From contig NZ_JAHKPD010000012.1 of the NCBI RefSeq assembly GCF_018860245.1, positions 62,001 to 126,000 on the forward strand: a stretch of DNA of 64,000 nucleotides. Reading direction: 5' to 3'. Below, piece by piece: positions 1 through 8,854 of the stretch; position 1 is the first letter of the stretch, and the number at the start of each line of letters is the position of its first letter. The notes below the pieces were generated by a model, which was not told the origin of the DNA, searched no databases, and saw only the letters and a program-made list of their open reading frames with translations. Source of the DNA: Pseudotamlana agarivorans (lineage in GTDB: Bacteria; Bacteroidota; Bacteroidia; Flavobacteriales; Flavobacteriaceae). Made by a program: the position numbers and the translations under genes.

Positions 1-2
1 AT

Positions 3-3000
3 TTAAAAACCGATTTCATGCCTTCAGCACATGAAGATAGCCTGCTTTATAAAATCGGGAATAAGGATATTGTAAAGGCCATGGCTGAGGTTAACGGTCT
101 CATTAATCTTTTAAATAAAAAGGATAATTATGATGGTTTGTATTCAGATTTAGCCAAGCGTTCTAAAGATATTCTAGATTCTTATTATTGGTTGCATGAA
201 ACCGAAACTCTGCAGTTAAACGAACCTTTAAATGAAATAAATCAAGCGGCAAATGCGGCTATAGATGAGTTTCAGAAGGTATTGCAGTTAAAGAAAAACG
301 CAGGGCAGCAAACCGCAGAAATTAAGCAGAAAGCGGATCAAATTTTCAATAAAATTAAAAGTACAAGCTTTAGGAGTATTAATGATTTTGTGAACTTTCT
401 AACCCAATTAAGGGGCCTTCGTGGTGAAGCCATAAGTCTGAAAGATATTCGCTATGTTGATGAGGCATTTATTGATACTTTAGAGGTAAGTATTGCAGAG
501 CAGACCTCTACCATATCCGAGCGTTGTGCCACTTTTCTATTGGACGATAAAGCTTTAAAACCCTATGAGGAAGCTGTTCAAGAAAGTGAAAAGGTCCTTG
601 AGAAAGTAAAAAAGGTTGTCGATGCTAAAGTATTAGAAGAAAAAGTAAACAACATATCAAAAGATCTTGAACTACTTATAGATATTGTTTCGAATTTAGA
701 AATAGAAGACACCTCGCATTCTACAGGGATTATCAATAATATTTCACTGATTTTCGCTACGATAAATCAATTAAAAGCCGCCATTAGAAAAAAGCGTAAA
801 TCGCTTGGCAGTGAAGAGGCTCAAGCCGAATTTGCTGCACAATTAAAACTCATCGATCAGAGTATCATTAATTACTTAGATATTGCAGATGTTCCTGAGA
901 AATGTGACGATTTTCAAACAAGAATTTCCATTCAGTTGGAGGAGCTTGAAGGAAAGTTTTCCGATTACGAGACGTTTATTAGTCTTATTTTAGAGAAGCG
1001 GGAAGAGGTGCAAAATGCTTTTCAGGCCCGAAAAAACAGTCTTATTGAAAGACGGAATAAGCGTGCTATGGTTTTTCAGAAATCGGCAGAGCGAATTTTA
1101 AAAGGGGTTAGGAAAAAGATGGAATCCTTTACTGAAATTGCCGATATCAATGGCTATTTCGCTTCAGATATCTTGGTGAATAAAGCACGAGACCTCGCCA
1201 AGCAGCTTCAGGAAATGGACGATAGTGGGAAATCTGAAGAGATTCTATCCTTACTAAAATCTGCTCGCGAAGATGCATTAAGAAAGCTGAAAGATAAAAA
1301 AGAACTTTACGAAGACGGTGATAATGTGATCCGTTTAGGGAAACATAAATTTGGGGTAAATAACCAAGAGCTAGACCTAACAATTGTTTTTGCCGACGGC
1401 CATTTGAAATACCACCTTACAGGGACAGATTTTTATGAAAATATTGAAAATGAAACACTTTTAACTTCTGAAGAATTTTGGGATCAAGATTATATTTCTG
1501 AAAACAAAACCATTTATAGAGGTGCCTATTTGGCTTATAAAATCTTTCAAAAAGATAAAGAAGCCATATTAGAAAAAACACCAGAAGCCCTTTTAAAATG
1601 GGTTCAAAGTGAAAGTAGTAAAGATTATTCTGAAGGTTACATAAAGGGTGTTCATGATTTAGATGCCACCAAAATATTAACGACACTTATTCAAAAATAT
1701 AAAACGCTAGACCTTTTAAGGTTTCACCCCGAAACGAGGTCTTGTGCGCAATATTTTTGGCATTTCACAAGTAAAGAAAATCAGCAATATCTTAATGAGA
1801 CCATAAAAGCTGCTGGTGAAGTTATTCAATATTTTCCAAATACGAATGAGTATGATTTCATATTAAACAAGCTTCAAACAGCTATTTTGGAATTTGGTGA
1901 AGCTTCCGGGGTTTATGATGCTATTTATGCTAAAGATGCGGCGCGCTACCTTTTTGAAGAGCTTCAAAATGACGATGATTTTCAAAAAAGTGGTATTGCC
2001 ATTCAAATTAAAGAAGCATTTTTAAAGAAGTTAAAAGCGCAAAAGGCCGATCTTAAATTTAGGAAAAGTTTAGATACCTTAGAAGCTAACGAGGCCAAAG
2101 TAGCCTTAATTCGGCAGTGGATTAAAGCCTTTTTATCAAGTGAAAACCCTGAAGGTATTTATCTAAAACTTAAATATGTTAATGAAGTGGTGTGTTTAAT
2201 CTTGTTTGAAGATGAGGCTGTTTTAAATACAAAATTCACATCACCTTCAGAAAATATTCTGGGCTTATTGGGCGATCATTCGACTATTAATAATGGCGTA
2301 TATCAGTTTAATTATCATGATTTTATAGCGGTTCATAGTCGTTATTTCGATATAAAAGTACCAGCATTTAATGCGTTTAGAAAAGCAAAACATGAGGTCA
2401 CCGTTCAGTTAAAAGAAGATTTAAAATTAGAAGAGTTTAAGCCTGGGATTTTAAGCTCTTTTGTGAGAAATAAATTGATAGATCAAGTTTATTTTCCGCT
2501 ATTTGGAGATAATATGGCCAAGCAACTGGGAACCGTTGGTGCTCAAAAAAGAACAGACAGAATGGGTTTGTTATTGCTTATTTCACCTCCAGGATATGGT
2601 AAAACGACCTTAATGGAATATATAGCCAATAGGCTTGGTTTGATTTTTATGAAAATTAACGGACCAGCTATTGGGCATGATGTCACATCGGTTGATCCTG
2701 CTTCAGCAACAAATTCCGCCGCACGAGAAGAGCTTAAAAAATTGAATTTAGCGTTTGAAATGGGCAATAATGTGATGTTATATTTGGATGATATTCAGCA
2801 TTGCAATCCGGAGTTTTTACAAAAATTCATTTCCCTTTCCGATGGCACTCGAAAAATAGAAGGTGTTTATAATGGAAAATCTAGAACTTACGACCTTCGT
2901 GGAAAGAAATTTTGTGTGGTTATGGCCGGAAATCCATACACCGAAAGTGGTGATAAATTTAGAATTCCAGATATGTTAGCCAATAGAGCAGATATCTACA

Positions 3001-3659
3001 ATTTGGGTGATATTATTGGAGATACGGCGCATTTATTTAGATTGAGTTTAATAGAAAACTCATTAACGGCTAATCCTGTGTTGCACCAATTGAGTTCAAA
3101 GAGTTTTGAAGATGTTTACGGTCTTCTCGATCGTATTGAAAATGATAATCAAGAAGTGCAGTTAACAGGCAATCACACCAATCAAGAGGTGCAAGAATAT
3201 GTTTCTGTTTTAGAAAAAGTGATCCAGATTAGAAATTCGGTACTTAAGGTGAATGAAACTTACATAAAAAGTGCCGCAATGGAGGATGAATATCGAACAG
3301 AACCTTCCTTTAAACTTCAGGGATCCTACAGGGATATGAATAAATTGGTAGCCAAAGTTGTTCCGGTGATGAACGATAAAGAGTTGAAAACACTGGTGCT
3401 TTCGCATTATGAAAGTGAATCGCAAACCTTAACGTCTTCAGCCGAGGCTAACTTGCTTAAATATAAAGAGCTTGTTGGTGAATTATCTCTAGAGGAAACG
3501 GCAAGATGGGAGACTATTAAAGAAACCTTCCAAAAAAATAATAAGCTTAAAGGCTTTGGAGATAAAAATGAAATGGCACAATTGCTTTCGCAAATGATGC
3601 AGTTTTCTGAAAACCTTGAGGGTATTCGAGAAGCTTTACAAAGCGGATTTCAGAAATAG
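3..3659 (+). CDS. Large AAA family ATPase, DUF3686/'DNA repair ATPase' type, 5' end outside window
   Basis: The frame is open from the window edge with no stop, so the first Met (base 18) is probably internal and the N-terminus is missing. About 1200 residues are visible. The first ~450 are charged and helical with coiled-coil character. A central region of unknown fold follows. The AAA module is near residues 840-1010 (counted from base 18): Walker A PGYGKTT near 858, Walker B MLYLDDIQ near 922 and an arginine-finger-like NRAD near 990. This matches the large ATPases annotated 'DNA repair ATPase' in Bacteroidota (DUF3686 next to AAA). That name is a family label; no repair role can be read from the sequence. 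A MoxR-like remodelling role is also possible. It ends with TAG and is followed by a strong terminator. Confidence 0.75.
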   Translation, partial: LKTDFMPSAHEDSLLYKIGNKDIVKAMAEVNGLINLLNKKDNYDGLYSDLAKRSKDILDSYYWLHETETLQLNEPLNEINQAANAAIDEFQKVLQLKKNAGQQTAEIKQKADQIFNKIKSTSFRSINDFVNFLTQLRGLRGEAISLKDIRYVDEAFIDTLEVSIAEQTSTISERCATFLLDDKALKPYEEAVQESEKVLEKVKKVVDAKVLEEKVNNISKDLELLIDIVSNLEIEDTSHSTGIINNISLIFATINQLKAAIRKKRKSLGSEEAQAEFAAQLKLIDQSIINYLDIADVPEKCDDFQTRISIQLEELEGKFSDYETFISLILEKREEVQNAFQARKNSLIERRNKRAMVFQKSAERILKGVRKKMESFTEIADINGYFASDILVNKARDLAKQLQEMDDSGKSEEILSLLKSAREDALRKLKDKKELYEDGDNVIRLGKHKFGVNNQELDLTIVFADGHLKYHLTGTDFYENIENETLLTSEEFWDQDYISENKTIYRGAYLAYKIFQKDKEAILEKTPEALLKWVQSESSKDYSEGYIKGVHDLDATKILTTLIQKYKTLDLLRFHPETRSCAQYFWHFTSKENQQYLNETIKAAGEVIQYFPNTNEYDFILNKLQTAILEFGEASGVYDAIYAKDAARYLFEELQNDDDFQKSGIAIQIKEAFLKKLKAQKADLKFRKSLDTLEANEAKVALIRQWIKAFLSSENPEGIYLKLKYVNEVVCLILFEDEAVLNTKFTSPSENILGLLGDHSTINNGVYQFNYHDFIAVHSRYFDIKVPAFNAFRKAKHEVTVQLKEDLKLEEFKPGILSSFVRNKLIDQVYFPLFGDNMAKQLGTVGAQKRTDRMGLLLLISPPGYGKTTLMEYIANRLGLIFMKINGPAIGHDVTSVDPASATNSAAREELKKLNLAFEMGNNVMLYLDDIQHCNPEFLQKFISLSDGTRKIEGVYNGKSRTYDLRGKKFCVVMAGNPYTESGDKFRIPDMLANRADIYNLGDIIGDTAHLFRLSLIENSLTANPVLHQLSSKSFEDVYGLLDRIENDNQEVQLTGNHTNQEVQEYVSVLEKVIQIRNSVLKVNETYIKSAAMEDEYRTEPSFKLQGSYRDMNKLVAKVVPVMNDKELKTLVLSHYESESQTLTSSAEANLLKYKELVGELSLEETARWETIKETFQKNNKLKGFGDKNEMAQLLSQMMQFSENLEGIREALQSGFQK

Positions 3660-3694
3660 TAAAGATTATAAAATTACATTTTTAGAAGTTTTAT

Positions 3695-3732
3695 AAAACC
3701 CGTAAAGTTGTTTGGCAACCTTACGGGTTTTT
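3695..3732 (+). terminator. Rho-independent terminator of the AAA ATPase gene
   Basis: The arms AAAACCCGTAA and TTACGGGTTTTT enclose an inner GTTG/CAAC stem, and the 3' arm ends in a T run. It lies 36 bases past the ATPase stop codon. Confidence 0.8.
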
Positions 3733-3739
3733 AGTTTTG
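3712..3739 (+). promoter_or_regulatory. Possible promoter for the copper locus
   Basis: TTG at 3712-3714 and TAGTTTTG at 3732-3739 fit the Bacteroidota pattern with a 17-nt spacer (19 is typical). The -7 box overlaps the tail of the preceding terminator. The predicted start would leave a leader of about 100 nt before the GTG at 3844. Confidence 0.35.
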
Positions 3740-3843
3740 TTAAACCGATTAATCGTCTGTCTAAACCTGTGTTGTAAATTGAAACACCAACCATTAACAC
3801 CAAATAATTAGGAAGTTTTAAAAAAAAGCTTGAAATTCGCGGC

Positions 3844-4209
3844 GTGAAAACAGTAACACTTTTTTTAGCCTTATTTCTGCTTTTTAAGCCAGTACTTCCA
3901 TTGGTGGAATACGCTGTTTTCTACGATTACATTAAAAATGAACTTTGTGAAAACAAAGAAATTGTTGAAATGCAATGTAATGGAAAGTGCCACTTAGCTA
4001 AAGAAATGGCGAAAGCTTCCGAAGCTCCAGAGAATGGAAATGATGAAAAACAAATGGCTTTTGAAACCCTAGTTGTTTTTTATCAGGAAATCACTAATCA
4101 GCTTATCACCCCATTGGTCATCTTCAATAAAAACAGCATATTTACAAATTATAATCTAGAATATTCTTATTTAAATCTAGATTCTGTTTTTCACCCACCT
4201 CAAGTTTAA
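3844..4209 (+). CDS. Small secreted or membrane-anchored CNGKC-motif protein
   Basis: 121 residues with a GTG start. An N-terminal hydrophobic signal segment (residues 4-20) begins directly at that start, which supports it. A possible metal site follows: Cys35, then CNGKCH at 45-50 with Cys45, Cys49 and His50. The rest is polar and ends in HPPQV. I do not recognise a characterised homologue. Small flavobacterial proteins with a CNGKC core tend to sit beside metal-uptake genes, and here it opens a locus with a copper-type TonB receptor and MbnP/MbnH-like proteins. A periplasmic copper-binding role is an inference from the Cys/His cluster and context. Confidence 0.65.
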   Translation: MKTVTLFLALFLLFKPVLPLVEYAVFYDYIKNELCENKEIVEMQCNGKCHLAKEMAKASEAPENGNDEKQMAFETLVVFYQEITNQLITPLVIFNKNSIFTNYNLEYSYLNLDSVFHPPQV

Positions 4210-4384
4210 AAATCTTTTTTTAGAATAAAGCACTGTCGATTTATATCGATAGCGGTTCGTCTATTTATATTTTTACGGCTGTCTTACTACGCTTACTTCT
4301 AAAATCCACAAGTTATTTTCCTTAGTTTGAAACTCTTTTTTAGGTGTTATTCAGTAACTATAAACTGTTTTAAAAGATAAACTT

Positions 4385-4470
4385 GCGTCAACCTGAACTT
4401 GTTTCAGGTTCCCATCACAATTGGTACACCATATGATAGGATTCTGAAAATATATTCAGAACGACGAACG
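4385..4470. repeat. REP-like intergenic palindromic element, copy 1
   Basis: Two hairpins, AACCTGAA/TTTCAGGTT near 4390-4410 and TTCTGAA/TTCAGAA near 4442-4461, are bounded by CGTCA at the left and ACGACG at the right. The layout (outer CGTC...GACG, one hairpin each end, a CCATCAC-like block after the first) recurs at 7581-7665. It sits in the 414-base gap 4210-4623, in which I see nothing else convincing. Confidence 0.5.
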
Positions 4471-4623
4471 AAACAATTTTTAGGCAGCCACAGGTTTTAG
4501 GATCGCTTGAAACTAAGATTTCAAAACTAAAAAATTGGTAAACTCTGGGGATTCCTATGAGGTGTTGAACATATAATAAAGCGCTTGTTATGTGTGTAAA
4601 ACAAGAAAAACAGTTTTTTAATC

Positions 4624-5547
4624 ATGAAATATGCAATCTATTTGCTGCTTGCTATCTGTGCGATGGTAACTGCTTGTACTGTTGAGAAAACAGACTACGA
4701 TGCTGAAATCGCTACCGATACTACCGAATACTTCGATTTTGAAGAAGTAACTACTATAAAAAAAGGTGATTACAAGGTAACTATTGAGGCCTTAAACGGT
4801 ACGCTGTACAAAGGTTATAATGAAATTCACATAATTATAGTGCATGCTCAGACCGATGAGCAGATTAAAAATGCAGACCTCGCTTTTTTACCCATCTTAA
4901 CAGATGCCAATGGTAATAAGTCTTCTTGTCCGCATGAATACAGCTTGAGTTATGATGCGATTAACGGTTATTACCAAGGGTACTCGGTTTTTACTAATGC
5001 AAGTAGCACAACTTCAAGTTGGGATTTGTATATCGATTTCGCAATTGGTAATGATTTGAATAAGCTGGTTGAAAGTGTTACAGTTGAAGAGCAAGTGAAT
5101 AAAAACTTAAACATGACAGCCTTTACAGGACAAGATAATAACCAGTATTTTATCGCCTTAGTAGCGCCTCAAAGTCCTGATGTTGCCAAGAACGATTTGG
5201 TTGCTGGTATCTATAAATTCATACAGCCTAATCAACCTGCTGGAGATTTTCCAGATCCCTCGCAGTATACTTATGCCATTGTTGATGATCATAGTTTGTT
5301 ATTAGATCCAAGAATGCCAGAACCTTCGATGGGAAATCATTCTTCGCCTTATAATGAAAATTTGACACAAGGAAATGATGGCTTATACCATGGGGTTGTG
5401 AATTATACGATGACGGGAAACTGGACACTGAATTTCATTTTTCAGGATGTTAACGGAAAAACCATAAAAGGGACTGAAGTTCCAATAGATTTTACACCAG
5501 GAATTGAAGGTAAAAAAAGTGAACTTTATATCGATATCTTATTTTAA
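4624..5547 (+). CDS. Lipoprotein with two YtkA/FixH-like beta domains, copper locus
   Basis: 307 residues. The signal peptide ends in lipobox VTAC with Cys18, so it is probably an outer-membrane lipoprotein. Two related beta-rich units are visible: one around residues 45-150 with CPHEY and GYSVFTNAS...SWDLYI, the other around 195-305 with MGNHSSP and YHGVVNYTMTGNWTLNF. The pattern H...P...GxYxGxVxFTMxGxWxL resembles YtkA-like/FixH domains, which are tied to metal handling in other systems. The stop is one base before the receptor's ATG, so the two are surely co-transcribed. A role as surface or periplasmic partner of the copper receptor is inferred from position. The domain call is tentative. 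Confidence 0.7.
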   Translation: MKYAIYLLLAICAMVTACTVEKTDYDAEIATDTTEYFDFEEVTTIKKGDYKVTIEALNGTLYKGYNEIHIIIVHAQTDEQIKNADLAFLPILTDANGNKSSCPHEYSLSYDAINGYYQGYSVFTNASSTTSSWDLYIDFAIGNDLNKLVESVTVEEQVNKNLNMTAFTGQDNNQYFIALVAPQSPDVAKNDLVAGIYKFIQPNQPAGDFPDPSQYTYAIVDDHSLLLDPRMPEPSMGNHSSPYNENLTQGNDGLYHGVVNYTMTGNWTLNFIFQDVNGKTIKGTEVPIDFTPGIEGKKSELYIDILF

Positions 5548-5548
5548 A

Positions 5549-7534
5549 ATGCGCTTTCTAACACTCATATTACTAGTTTTTGGCCCTTGGGTTCAAGCGC
5601 AAAACACGCCTGTAACAAGCGATAGTTTAGATGTGGTGTTAGATGAGGTTTTAATTGTTGCAGCTAAAAAAGCTAAGATTGAAACCGACATGAAAATGGC
5701 AGTTTCGGTTGATGAGTTTTTAGCGTCTTCAGATAATATAAGCTTTGTAAAACGTGGTGCTTATGCTTGGGAACCATTGCTGAACAATATGAGTACCGAA
5801 CGTTCAACAATTACCATTGATGGCATGCATGTTTTTGGTGCTTGTACCGACAAAATGGACCCGGTAACAGCTTATGTTGAAAGTAATAATTTATCTGATA
5901 TCGATATCAAATCGGGGCAAGAAGGCAGTTTAAATGGAGCAACCGTTGCTGGAAGTATCGATTTAAAGCGAAAAAGTACCGCATTCGGACGGGCAAAAAC
6001 CTGGGATGGGGCGTACCAAACAGGTTTTGAGTTTAATAATAAGCAGTTTTTTAACCTGGGTAACATGTCGTATTCTAGTGATAAATTAGTGGTTGACGCC
6101 AGTATGTCGCATAGAAAAGCAGATGATTATTCCGACGGAAATAACGATGAAGTAGACCATTCACAATTCACAAAGTTTAATACCTCTTTGGGCCTTGCCT
6201 ATAAAACTAGTGATTTGTCATCCTTGCGTGTTGATGCCATTTTCGATCAAGCAAATGATGTGGGGTATCCAGCACTTCCAATGGATTTGTCATTGTCCAG
6301 AGCGCTTATTACATCTGTGGCTTTTAAGCAGTTTTTTGAAAAAGGACTTGTAAAAGTATGGGATTCCAAAGTGTATTTTAATGCGGTTGAACACTACATG
6401 GACGATACCACGCGACCAGAAAATTTGGTTCATATGGATATGCCTGGATGGAGTACCACCTATGGGTTGATATCGAAAGTTAATCTTAAGGGTGAAAATT
6501 ATACAGCCGAAATTCAGCTAAACGCTTACGATAATTTATCCATTGCTGAAATGCGCATGTATCCGCAAGATCGTAGCGAAAGAACCATGTTTGCCTATAG
6601 CTGGCCATGGGTCACCACACGCTATGCGGGACTTTCAATGAGCAATGCTTGGGATATTTCTAATAGAAGTCAGTTGAACTTTGGAGGGTCTTTAGGTGTG
6701 AATTACAATTATTCAAAGTACATAGAATTCAACAGGATTTTTCACCCAGAAGCTTCACAAGAAAAAACACGATTTCTACCAAATGTATATGCCAGTTATC
6801 AATGGGATAATCAAGGGTTTAACTTTTCTATTGGTACAGGTTACGGCCATCGAGCGCCTTCAGTTTCCGAAGGTTATGGCTATTATATTTACAATAGTTT
6901 TGATCGTTACGATTACATTGGTGATCCCGATTTAGAAAATGAAATTTCTTATGAAGTTAATGCTAGTGCTGGTTTTACTCATAAAAAAGGCGGTATAAAA
7001 GCACAGGTGAATTATTTCTACATTCAAAACTACATCATAGGAAGAATTTTAAGCGCTGGAAGTCCGATGAATTATCAGTCGGTTGGTGTTAAGGGGTATA
7101 CCTCGTTGGATTATGCAACGTTGTTTAATTTCTCATTGAATGCTAATTACAGCATCTTACAAAATGTGCATTGGAAGGGCACACTAACCTATGCCCGTGG
7201 TTTAGATGATAACCAAAACAACCTGCCGTTTATTCGGCCGTTAAGCTATCAAACAGGTTTGCATTACTCCTATCGTAAATTCGGGATTCAGGCGGCATTA
7301 AATGGTGATTTGATGCAGGTGAACTACAGTCCGGAATACGGTGAAGATGAAACACCGTCTTACACCAACTTAAATGTTTCAGCAGATTATAGCTTTTATA
7401 TCAACAATTATAAAACAGTCGTTCAAATTGGTGCCGAAAATGTGTTCAATACCTATTACAGCACCTATGCCGACTGGGGGAATATCCCAAGAATGGGGCG
7501 TAATTTTTTTACGTCTTTAAAAATAAATTTATAA
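5549..7534 (+). CDS. TonB-dependent outer-membrane receptor, OprC/NosA copper type
   Basis: 661 residues from the chosen ATG, which begins a clean signal peptide (MRFLTLILLVFGPWVQAQ); the frame is open 15 codons further upstream but that start would overlap the lipoprotein gene. There is a plug with LDEVLIVAAKKAK (TonB-box region) and TIDGMHVFGACTDKM, then a 22-strand-type barrel ending in a terminal Leu after aromatic-rich strands. The copper motif known from OprC, CxxxM...HxM, is present: C99/M103 in GACTDKM and H282/M284 in EHYMDD. The Cys-to-His spacing is 183 residues, close to the 180 I recall for Pseudomonas OprC. It therefore probably imports copper ions rather than a siderophore. It lies between a lipoprotein and MbnP/MbnH-like genes. 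Confidence 0.9.
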   Translation: MRFLTLILLVFGPWVQAQNTPVTSDSLDVVLDEVLIVAAKKAKIETDMKMAVSVDEFLASSDNISFVKRGAYAWEPLLNNMSTERSTITIDGMHVFGACTDKMDPVTAYVESNNLSDIDIKSGQEGSLNGATVAGSIDLKRKSTAFGRAKTWDGAYQTGFEFNNKQFFNLGNMSYSSDKLVVDASMSHRKADDYSDGNNDEVDHSQFTKFNTSLGLAYKTSDLSSLRVDAIFDQANDVGYPALPMDLSLSRALITSVAFKQFFEKGLVKVWDSKVYFNAVEHYMDDTTRPENLVHMDMPGWSTTYGLISKVNLKGENYTAEIQLNAYDNLSIAEMRMYPQDRSERTMFAYSWPWVTTRYAGLSMSNAWDISNRSQLNFGGSLGVNYNYSKYIEFNRIFHPEASQEKTRFLPNVYASYQWDNQGFNFSIGTGYGHRAPSVSEGYGYYIYNSFDRYDYIGDPDLENEISYEVNASAGFTHKKGGIKAQVNYFYIQNYIIGRILSAGSPMNYQSVGVKGYTSLDYATLFNFSLNANYSILQNVHWKGTLTYARGLDDNQNNLPFIRPLSYQTGLHYSYRKFGIQAALNGDLMQVNYSPEYGEDETPSYTNLNVSADYSFYINNYKTVVQIGAENVFNTYYSTYADWGNIPRMGRNFFTSLKINL

Positions 7535-7580
7535 CAACAAAAACAGGTGTTACAAACTATTAAACACGCATAATAACAGC

Positions 7581-7665
7581 TCGTCACCCTGAATTTATTT
7601 TAGGGGCTCATCATAAGATATGGGCTTATAAACGGGATGTGATACCGAATCACGTTCGGTATGAC
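7581..7665. repeat. REP-like intergenic palindromic element, copy 2
   Basis: It begins TCGTCACCCTGAA with an imperfect hairpin and ends in the perfect hairpin ATACCGAA/TTCGGTAT (7643-7662) plus GACGA. It shares the outer CGTCA/TGACG borders and a GCTCATCA block with the element at 4385-4470. An open frame running into its right end is not part of the MbnP-like gene. Confidence 0.5.
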
Positions 7666-7732
7666 GAAATCAAAGTATTATAACATAACATTTAGAATAA
7701 AAAGAATAATTAAACCATTAATCATAAAAACA

Positions 7733-8605
7733 ATGAAAACACAAACTATTAAAAATTTCAAAAAGTATCTTTTATTACCTGCTATCGCTTTAGCTTTTGT
7801 ATCCTGTAGTGATGACGATGTGCCTGTGGCTAACAATGTTACTCTAGAGTTTAACAATACATTTCAAGGAGAAACAATCGTTCTTGGTGATGCTGCCAGT
7901 ACAGAGGCTACTACAAATACTTCCGCGGAAGGCCAAATACACCACTTTTCTGAATTAAAATATGTTATAAGTAACATCCGTTTGATTAAAGAAAATGGTA
8001 CTGAAATCCCTTATAACGTGAATAATTTAGATAAAGGTGCTACGGTAGTTGATCAATCTAAAGCTGAAACTTTAAAATATGTTTTAAACGCTATTCCAAC
8101 GGATGATTATAACCAAATTATATTCGGATTAGGGGTAAAAACAAGTTTAAACGATTTAGATCAAGTGAGTTTCCCTGAATTTTATGCCGCTACAGGAGAA
8201 AACGATACAGAAATGCACTGGGAATGGGGTACAGGATACCGTTTTACAAAAATTGAAGGGTTCTATGATACCGATAATAAAGCCTTGTCTTTCCATTCTG
8301 GTAGCACTTTAGAAGGTACCAAAGATGATGAAAGTACTTATGTGCCAGGTTTTGACGCTTACAGAGAAATTACTTTAGTTTTTCCTGCAATGGCTAAAGT
8401 TGGTGAACGCAGTCCTAAAATTGTTATTGAAGCTGATTTTGATTATTTATTAAGCGGAAAAACAAACACGATTTTACTAGATGATAAAAACGCAACACCT
8501 AGCGCGCATACTTCAGTTTCTATGTCTCAATATGTAGATAATATCGGTGGTGACGGTTCTTCTGATAGCACAGGAATGTTTTCTATTTCTCATGTAGAAA
8601 ACTAA
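7733..8605 (+). CDS. MbnP-like copper-binding lipoprotein
   Basis: 290 residues from ATG 7733. That start gives a proper lipoprotein signal (lipobox FVSC, Cys25) with SDDD after the Cys; upstream in-frame codons come from the repeat. The MbnP signature is visible: an LEFNNTFQGE opening, a HHFSELKYVISNIRL block (His70/His71), GLGV near 133 and MHWEWGTGYRF with Trp163 and Trp165. In characterised MbnP a tryptophan is oxidised to kynurenine by the partner MbnH to build a copper site; which Trp would serve here is not known. It lies between the OprC-type receptor and the di-heme gene, as expected for such a pair. Confidence 0.87.
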   Translation: MKTQTIKNFKKYLLLPAIALAFVSCSDDDVPVANNVTLEFNNTFQGETIVLGDAASTEATTNTSAEGQIHHFSELKYVISNIRLIKENGTEIPYNVNNLDKGATVVDQSKAETLKYVLNAIPTDDYNQIIFGLGVKTSLNDLDQVSFPEFYAATGENDTEMHWEWGTGYRFTKIEGFYDTDNKALSFHSGSTLEGTKDDESTYVPGFDAYREITLVFPAMAKVGERSPKIVIEADFDYLLSGKTNTILLDDKNATPSAHTSVSMSQYVDNIGGDGSSDSTGMFSISHVEN

Positions 8606-8613
8606 AATTATTA

Positions 8614-8825
8614 GAGGTTAGTAGTTAGTTACGAAATTTTTATGCAATACATCTTTGCGCTTTGTGTCTTTGCGAGTCAGCATTGTTCTCGACTCCGCTC
8701 GAACACCATCTCTAGAGTTGGTTATTAACGGTCTTCGAGCGAAGTCGAGAAGCTTGCATGAAATGCTATTGTCAATCCGGACTGCGCTTTAACATTCAAC
8801 AAAATATCAACGAACTACTAACCTC
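8614..8825. repeat. MITE-like element with terminal inverted repeats and inner palindrome
   Basis: The ends are inverted copies: GAGGTTAGTAGTTAGTTA at 8614-8631 against the complement of 8808-8825, with 2 mismatches in 18. Inside, TTCTCGACTCCGCTCGAA (8686-8703) pairs with TTCGAGCGAAGTCGAGAA (8734-8751). There is no coding frame. It fills the gap between the MbnP-like and MbnH-like genes. Confidence 0.6.
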
Positions 8826-8854
8826 AATTTTAAACCCTAAAACTTTTATTTCCA

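Noticed and set aside
7661-7732. 24-codon N-terminal extension of the MbnP-like protein
   Set aside because: It is read from the REP-like element and would bury the lipoprotein signal peptide that starts at 7733.
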